Shown: piece after piece, positions 57,416 through 64,000 of the stretch
Position numbering within the stretch: the first letter of the stretch is position 1
Layout of the letters: each line of letters starts with the position of its first letter
NCBI GenBank assembly: GCA_016584305.1
Contig: JACEEZ010002650.1
Span: 103,501 to 167,500 of the forward strand
Origin: Chionoecetes opilio
Lineage: Eukaryota > Arthropoda > Malacostraca > Decapoda > Majidae
DNA: 64,000 nt
Direction: 5' to 3'
The notes under the pieces: model-generated
The model's database searches: none
Seen by the model: the letters and a program-made list of their open reading frames with translations, nothing else
What the model was told of the DNA's origin: nothing
Translations under genes and position numbers: made by a program

Positions 57416-58776
57416 AGCCGACAACCGTCCAGCCGACACAGATCCCGAGACTTCCGCCGACAGAGCTCCCGAGACTTCCGCCGACAGAGCTCCCGAGACT
57501 CCCGCCGACACAGATCCCGAGACTCCCGCCTACACAGATCCCAAGACTCCTGCCGACTCAGCTCCAGAGATTGTACTTCCAGCGTCGCAGGCAGCGCTTG
57601 CACAGACAGTCATCGACAACAACCGCATACAACAGGTCCCTGGCATGCAGGCGTTTGTGGTGCAAGGGACCCGCGGGGATAACTATTGTGTGACTCTCTT
57701 TCCCAAAGAAAAATGCAATTGCCCCGCGGTGTCCAGCTGCTACCACATCATGGCTGCCAAGCAATCTGTCGGGATTGACATCGTGCCATCCAAAAAAACC
57801 ATCAGCCTATCCCAGCTGGCCAAGAACAGCAGAAAGAAATGTGATAAGAAGTCAGGACGGAAGAAACCACGAAAGCGCGATTTGGAAGCTGACCCTGCCC
57901 CCGACTCAGCAGCCGCCGCCAAACGCCACTGCTCAGACTTCATCCAAGACATCAACGAAGACTTCAATCACCTACATCACGGAACAGACGAACTGACGCA
58001 ATCGACCGACATTCCCACCCCAACTGACAAGATCCAGGACCCTAACCCCTACCCTATAGACATCGAGCCACTGAACGACGACAATTGGTTAAGTGACAAT
58101 CACATAATCGCGACGACGCATATCTACAAACAGAAATACCCTGACGTGGCCGGTCTTCAAGATGTACTATTACAGCAATCGTCCTCATGGGACATTGTGA
58201 AGGCCGGTTACGTTCAGCCGTTCCATGTCAACGGAAACCATTGGATTACCGTCGCCTCCCAATCGGAACAACCTGATGTTGTCAACATTTACGATTCGGC
58301 AATGATGACACCCACCACCGAAACGCTAGACATGATTAGCCGGTACCACAGATCGTCAGCCGACAACTTAACATTCCACCTCATGAATGTACAGAAACAG
58401 AAGAATTCATATGATTGTGGTGTCTACGCATTACTATTTACTGCCGCTCTTTTGGACGACCAGGACCCAACACAACACAACTACTACGACGTCAGATCCT
58501 TCAAACCTTCACCTTCAAACTATACTTAATACCAGACAAGCTACTCCCTTCCCCTCCTCTGGAAAAAGAAGAAAAAGAATAAACAAGACCATATCGAGAT
58601 ACATATACTGTTGCTGCCGAGGGTTGGACGTCGGAACCCCTATGACGGGATGCGACGGTGCTTGTAATGGCTGGTGGCACAATTCATGTGCCAAACTCGT
58701 GGAAGCCCCACAAGATGACTGGATTTGTGCAAAATGTATGTACATTTTCTTCATTGACCACATAACATTGATATAA
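57416..58776 (+). pseudogene. SWIM zinc finger - Ulp1/C48 protease - PHD finger gene
   Basis: An open frame from about 57416 starts with an acidic Pro/Thr linker coded by a 24-bp tandem repeat (ADRAPETS/ADTDPETP). A SWIM-type site CNCPAVSSCYH follows (about 57717-57750), then a Lys/Arg-rich segment (KKPRKRDLEADP), and a C48 Ulp1-like cysteine protease: GNHWITVA (His), VNIYDSAM (Asp), then QKNSYDCGVYALLFTAAL with the Gln and catalytic Cys. That frame stops at 58529. In another frame, 58530-58776 encodes a PHD finger: YCCCRGLDVGTPMTGCDGAC, GWWHNSCAKL and DDWICAKC. One frameshift near 58505 separates the two. SWIM plus Ulp1-like modules are known from MULE and KDZ-type DNA transposons, where the protease is an accessory domain. 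No transposase is visible here. Confidence 0.78.
57430..57560 (+). repeat. 24-bp coding minisatellite
   Basis: About six units of a sequence close to gccgacacagatcccgagact (three bases of each unit vary). It is open in two plus frames and one minus frame. The SWIM-Ulp1 frame reads it as an acidic ADxxPETP repeat. Confidence 0.85.
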
Positions 58777-58879
58777 CACCTCAAATTAGCTCTCATACAC
58801 CTCTGCATTCGTCCCCTCCCCTACAATTGTTCTTTATAAAAGTTCCGAAATGTTCCGAGAATGTTCCGACTTTTAGTAT

Positions 58880-59215
58880 TGGCCCACATGGGCGTCGTGG
58901 GCGGCAGACGTGGTTGAACCAAACGGGCGTGGTAGAATCACGCGGGCGTGGAGGTATGGGCGCCGCGTGGGAAGTGGAGGCGAGGGGGACTTTACCTCGC
59001 GGGCTGCCGGGTGGAGATATCAATCAATCATTGGGGGCATACGCCGGGGGGTGCGTCACCTCACCCACCTTACGACGCCACTCCCGGGGGTCACCACGCG
59101 CGAGTTCCCATGCAGGCTCCTTTCCCATTCCAAGCAGCTCTCGACAAGAAACATCAACTTTCCCCAGCCACGAGCCTTGTGGGCGCCCCCTTGGCCTCCT
59201 CCACGCCGGATTGTC
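58880..59215. other. GC-rich sequence, no gene seen
   Basis: The motif gtatgggcgccgcgtgggaagtgg recurs at about 61926-61948, on the other side of the LINE. The LINE may therefore lie inside a longer GC-rich repeat. Confidence 0.4.
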
Positions 59216-59218
59216 TCT

Positions 59219-61735
59219 TTAAGATACAACCCGATGGTAAGGATCGGTTTCAGGGTAGCGTGCCACATGCCCATATAGCCGAAGTGGGCGCTGACGGACT
59301 ATGCAATTCCCTATAGGCCTCGATTCAGTCTCACGGTGCAATCGCTGATTTGACACGTAATCATCCCAGCGATACCCCATGATTCTGCGAAGACACTTAT
59401 TACCAAAGGCATTGATTCGTCTCTTCAAGTCACTATTTAGTGTCCATGTCTCACAACCATAGAGTAAGACAGGGATCACAAGCGACTTGAAGATCCGGAT
59501 CTTTGTCCTCCTGCACAGGTACCGACAACGCCAAATACTCCCGCTGAGCGAGTCCATAACACCGTGGGCTATGCCAATCCGCCGTAAGACTTCTTGACGT
59601 GACCCGCCGTCATTATGGACTGCGCTACCAAGGTATGTAAAACTTTCCAAGATCTCAATGTCCTCGCCACACGCATGAACAGACTGTACTGCATCATCTA
59701 GTAAGTCTCCAAACACCTGGACCTTGGTCTTGAGCCAGGAGACCTCAAGTCCCAAAGGCTTTGCCTCCTCGTGCAGCACCTCGAGAGCCATCACCAGGAC
59801 CTCCAGCGACTCAGCAAAGATTACTGCATCATCGGCAAAAACAAGATCAGTGATCTTGGTGTTGCCGACGGATGCTCCACAATCACTTTGATCTACAACC
59901 TTGTCCAATACCCAGTCCATACAAGCGTTGAAAAGTGATGGGGCAAGGACGCACCCTTGCCTCACTCCTGTATTCACAGGAAAGAAGCTGGATACACCTG
60001 CCCCACACTTCACAGCACTCTCAGTCCCAGAATACAGACCAGTTATCAAACCAATAGTCCTTGCAGGAATCCCTCGAAGTCGCAGAAGATCCCAAAGTGA
60101 CTCACGATGCACTGAGTCAAACGCCTTCTTGAGATCAACATAGGCTGCAAGCATCCCCTGTCGAAACTCAGGTCGACGTTCCACCAGGACACGAAGCGCT
60201 AGGATACGGTCCGTTGTTGACTTACCAGGCGTGAACCCAGACTGCTAAGGTCTCTGATGCTTCACCAGATGACTGCGAATCCGTGTCAGCAATAGATGGG
60301 CAAGCACCTTGCCTGGTACGCTGAGCAGTGTAATACCGCGGTAATTGTTGCAGTCCTGACGGTCCCCTTTCCCTTTCCAGATGCCCGTCAGGGTGGCAAG
60401 GTTGGTAGAGACGTGACCTCGCAATGTGCAGTGTCCCTGTGCATTCGGTCAGCGGTTCGAGTCCGCCTAGTTCGTGCTGACGTGGTGGCGCTTTGTATAG
60501 TCAATAACCTTGTAGTTGGTATTTGCAAAGTGTCTAGATAGGATGAAAATCTTATCTTATCCCTTTCCAGATAGGGACGACCAGCCCCCTTTTCCAGTCA
60601 GGAGGAATGGTACCTGATTGCCACACGGCAGTCAGGACAGCATGCAACCCGCGGATCATGGCCTCACCCCCAGCTTTGAGGAGCTCCGCACTGATATTAC
60701 AAACACCAGCTGCCTTTCCACCCCTCAACTTTGCTACAGCCTCTCTGACTTCGTCAAGAGAGGGTGCGGTTTCGTCAATGGGAGGATCGGCATCCACTGC
60801 CTGTAACCCAGTGGTGTGAAGCTGCTCATTTGGAGGATCCACCGTGAACAACTGCCCAAAGTACTCAGCCCAACGAGTCATCTGCCCATCTATGTCCGAC
60901 ACGAGGCGCCCATCTGCTGTTCGAATAGCACTCGCCCGAAAAGGAGACTTGGAACGGAGCTTCTTCAGGGCTCGGTAGGCTGGTCGGAGGTCATTAGCGT
61001 TCAAATGACCCTCGACATCCTCAGCGAGACTCCTGACATACCTCTCCTTGTCTCTCCCCAAGAGGGTTCTAGTTCGGCGTGACAGAGCCCTGTGCTGGTC
61101 CCGGTTCCCAGCCAGCCTGGCAGCGCGACTCTCCTCGATTTTCTCCAGCGTCTCCGTCGAGACAAAACCACGCCTTGACCTCGGGCGCTCCCCAATACAC
61201 TCCTTGGCAGCCTGTAGAGTTTCACGTTTGAAGGTATCCCACAGGGTTCTACAGGGTCCCCGAGAGCACCGAGCACATCAAACCGATTTGAGACTGCCAC
61301 CGCATACTCATGAGCACATGTCAAGTCCTTCAGTTTCTCAAGATGAAACACAGTATGGTTACCTCTTGAGATTCTTTTGGACTTAACATGAAGCTTAAGT
61401 GTAGCAACAACAAGTCTGTGATCTGATCCAAAGAACTCAGCACTCCGGTAAACCCTGCAGTTCTGGAGGATCCTCCAACGAGTACCAACGAGGATGTGGT
61501 CGATCTCCTTAGCTACCCCTCCGGCATTACTATACCATGTCCAGCGGTGCAGCTCTGGCCTCTGATACCAAGAACCTGCAATTCTCAACCTTCTGGATCT
61601 TGCAAAGTTCAGAAGCAGAGAACTGTTGGTGTTTCTGGTACAGGAGCCATGGGGACCAACACATAACTCGTAGCCATCTCTCACAGTGCCAGTAGTAGCA
61701 TTGAAGTCGCCCAAGACAATGAGTGTCTCCCTGTG
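59219..61735 (-). pseudogene. LINE with APE-type endonuclease and reverse transcriptase
   Basis: The endonuclease C-terminal half (from about 61735) has LIVLGDFNATTG, KEIDHILVGTRW and FFGSDHRLVVATL, the catalytic-type D..N, D and SDH signatures. The RT follows: LRPAYRALKKLRS; TIPPDWKRGLVVPIWKG (61061-60573); then, past a SINE, LAAYVDLKKAFDSVHRESLW, TGVRQGCVLAPSLFNACMDW and the active site TDLVFADDAVIF (60184-59219). An in-frame TAG lies near 60246, where QSGF is expected, and there is a frame change near 61230. No RNase H is present. The element is 5' truncated near 61735. The clade (RTE-like or a related APE-type) is not certain. Confidence 0.88.
60383..60559 (+). mobile_element. tRNA-derived SINE, family 3, copy b, inside the LINE RT
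   Basis: Perfect 13-bp target duplication TCCCTTTCCAGAT at 60370-60382 and 60560-60572. Head ggcaaggttggtagagacg and gcggttcgagtcc; end cttatcttat. It splits the LINE reading between VPIWKG and the next RT block, antisense to the LINE. Confidence 0.95.
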
Positions 61736-62100
61736 GTGGAGATAGGTGGAGGGGAATGTGTTGAGCGGCAGGCTCGGTATGGCGGCGAGTCGGGAGGCTT
61801 GGAGAGGCGGCGAGACGGGGCTTTGTGTGGCGGTGTGGCGTGGGAAGGCCTCGTTGAAGGTGGTGGAGGAAACTTGGCGGCGGTGGCTAGGAGGCTTGGG
61901 GTGGCGGCGTTGATGTGGAAGGAGGTATGGGCGCCGTGTGGGAAGTGGAGGCGAGGCTTGGAGGTGCGGCGTGGCTTGTTGTTGTTCGTGGCGGGAGGCG
62001 AGGAGGCGGCACGCGGGTGGCTTGGTCACCACGTGGGACTTGGCGGGAACAATGAAAGATTATGATTTACGCGATTACCATACCCACTGCTGTCACCATA
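61736..62100. other. GC-rich sequence, no gene seen
   Basis: Rich in ggcggcg and gtggcggcg words. It shares a short motif with 58940-58965. ORFs here are GC artefacts. Confidence 0.4.
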
Positions 62101-62770
62101 TGTAGGAGACTTAATTTCCGTTGGGTTAAGCAGGTTGAAAAACACTTTGGCTGCTTTTGGAGTTTATATTAAGGCACTGGTAGGTAACACGTAATAACAA
62201 AGTTAGTGGAGAGTCGTTCCTCCCGCCTCCGCCTCACCTGGAAGTTGATTGCCCTCTGGGGCGGAGGAGGAGGAGTGACCTAGGCTGCGCGTCTGGTGAC
62301 GCGCTGGCCAGGAAACATTGTTGGAACATTGGCGCGGGTTGCCATGTACAAAGACTTAATATTTGTGGAAATTTATGTCACATGCATATATTTAATTTGA
62401 GGTCTTACCTATACATCGTCTATCTCATCCCGACACAATATCCCAACTAGTCAACTAACTAGGATACTTATCGGTGGATAGTGGGGTTGAATTACGCAGG
62501 CTTGATTAATATAATACTGCCTGACTTGTGATCCGAAGTGGTCGCCGTGATCGAGACCGCCCGTGAAGGGCGGAAGCGGTGTGCTTTGATATGGGCGTCA
62601 GGCGGGTTTTCATAACCCAGTTATCTTGACGCGGCGGATATAATCCCTTGTGTCGTATTTTAACACGTCCTATTGTTTTTTAACTCTATATGTACAAAAT
62701 AAACGTATGTATAAATCTCTTCATTATAATCAGAGAAGAGATGTTAATCCCGTGAGGGCTGGAATGATAC
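62101..62770. other. No gene seen
   Basis: Mixed-composition sequence without ORFs with domains or terminal repeats. Confidence 0.4.
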
Positions 62771-62782
62771 TGATATATACAA

Positions 62783-62957
62783 AGATAAGATTTTCATCCT
62801 ATCTAGACACTTTGCAAGTACCAACTACAAGGTTATTGACTATACAAAGCGCCGCCACGTCAGCACGAACTAGGCGGACTCGAACCGCTGACCGAATACA
62901 CAGGGACGCTGCACATTGCGAGCTCACGTCTCTACCAACCTTGCCACCCTGACGGGC
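62783..62957 (-). mobile_element. tRNA-derived SINE, family 3, copy c
   Basis: Reverse orientation; head near 62957 (gcccgtcagggtggcaaggt on the minus strand). Target duplication TGATATATACAA at 62771-62782 and 62958-62969. Confidence 0.93.
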
Positions 62958-62969
62958 TGATATATACAA

Positions 62970-64000
62970 GCACGTATATATTTAATAAGAGATGTTAACT
63001 CGATAGAGGCTGGAAGTGTACTAACCTCTCCGGTGGGCGGCGGCGAGAGACCGCTACAAAAATCCAGCCACGTGTACAATTTCCGGTGGCTAGAATCTAA
63101 TAGGCGGCGGCCAATGGGGCCGCTTCAACTAAGGTGCTAATTATTTAAGGTGCAAATGCTTAATAACCACTGGGAATGTTAATTTATATTATCCCAGTAC
63201 TTATAATTTACTTAAATTACCTTAATTAATACCCGTTACCATTATAATGATATATACGCACCCCCTTTGATGAGCGGACAATACCTCCCTCACAAGGGGG
63301 GGGGGGGGGGAAACCACCACTCTATGCCAAATATTGAGAGGGTAGTTGGTGGATAATTTCCACAATACTAATAAACACAGAGTAACATCTATATACTACA
63401 TATACAACATAATATACTACCGTCCGCCGGCAGTGAGCTGCTGCTCTCCTGCCATGCAGTTGACAACTACTATGTTTATCTATCATACATATACCTCTGC
63501 TCCACTATTAAACATATAGTAAAGAGCAAGTAATGTGTCTACCATACAATAAACTGATAATATAACTACTCTATATAAATATATATTATGTTACCATTTA
63601 TTTATAAGAAATGAAAATAAGCTACGTGACACCTCTCTACCAATCTCTTCTTGCTTCTCAACTTGCTGACCCAGCAGTAATACAACTGTGTGAAGCCGGC
63701 AACACGTACCACACCCATACCTACGCCCATACCTATGCCTTAACATGGGCACTAGTTTTCTCACCATTAAAATACACATTAAAAATAAAGCAAACATTAG
63801 TATTACGTTGTACTTATAGTTCTGTCAAATTAGGACAATTTTGACCAAAGTTTGGAAAAAAATAGGGGAGAGATGAAAATTGGTGGGTACCTTCCTGAAT
63901 ATTCCCTGATCATCATATTAAAAGTCCCCATAATTCCCACTGGAGCATTTGCCGCTAGAGGACCAAATCCAAGATGACCGCCATTTCTACAAAATACGAG
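62970..64000. other. No gene seen
   Basis: AT-rich sequence with a G-run at 63297-63310. ORFs up to 77 codons lack features. Confidence 0.4.

Noticed and set aside
57416..57682. Arg/Ser-rich C-terminal extension of the Penelope protein
   Set aside because: It is the out-of-frame reading of the 24-bp repeat. The acidic frame connects to SWIM-Ulp1.

Overview
This window looks like intronic and intergenic DNA from a large, repeat-rich arthropod genome, most likely a decapod or other malacostracan crustacean. The evidence is long (TA)n tracts, three tRNA-derived SINE families, Penelope-like elements, several hAT and Helitron-like non-autonomous families, and a divergent ionotropic receptor (IR) gene. 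The organism assignment is inference; no species marker is visible.

The only convincing host gene is an IR (variant ionotropic glutamate receptor) on the minus strand. I find five exons: A 56255-56515, B 38321-38505, C 22873-23112, D 22503-22681 and E 16618-16765. All four junctions keep phase, have GT/AG ends, and rebuild the family order: S1 ligand lobe, M1, pore loop, M3 with a SYTGSL motif, then S2. About 337 residues are present. The N-terminus and the last membrane segment are not found. The exons span about 40 kb, with introns of roughly 17.7, 15.2, 0.2 and 5.7 kb; the three long ones are filled with mobile DNA.

0-16 kb (past the last exon found): a hAT element (2.27-3.19 kb), GA repeats, a hAT MITE (6.88 kb), a large inverted repeat (7.4-12.05 kb) whose right arm is broken up by six Helitron-like copies, a second Helitron-like element with a 30-bp minisatellite (12.8 kb), and fold-back repeats (14.2-15.7 kb). 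16-23 kb (exons E, D, C): SINE, hAT, Helitron-like and palindromic hAT insertions, one of them exactly at the exon D splice donor. 23-38 kb: a GC-rich block, a decayed transposon gene, a Penelope-like element with a hammerhead-ribozyme-like motif, a decayed PIN-like/CXC gene, a second palindromic hAT copy, and a LINE with RNase H. 38-56 kb: a second PIN-like/CXC gene, nested palindromes, a Ty3/Gypsy element with both LTRs (itself cut by a Harbinger-type MITE), and a DNA transposon with long terminal inverted repeats. 56-64 kb: exon A, a Penelope fragment joined to a SWIM-Ulp1-PHD gene, and a LINE whose reverse transcriptase is split by a SINE.

Most transposon genes carry stops or frameshifts. 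Many target-site duplications are still readable, so insertion order can be worked out in several places.
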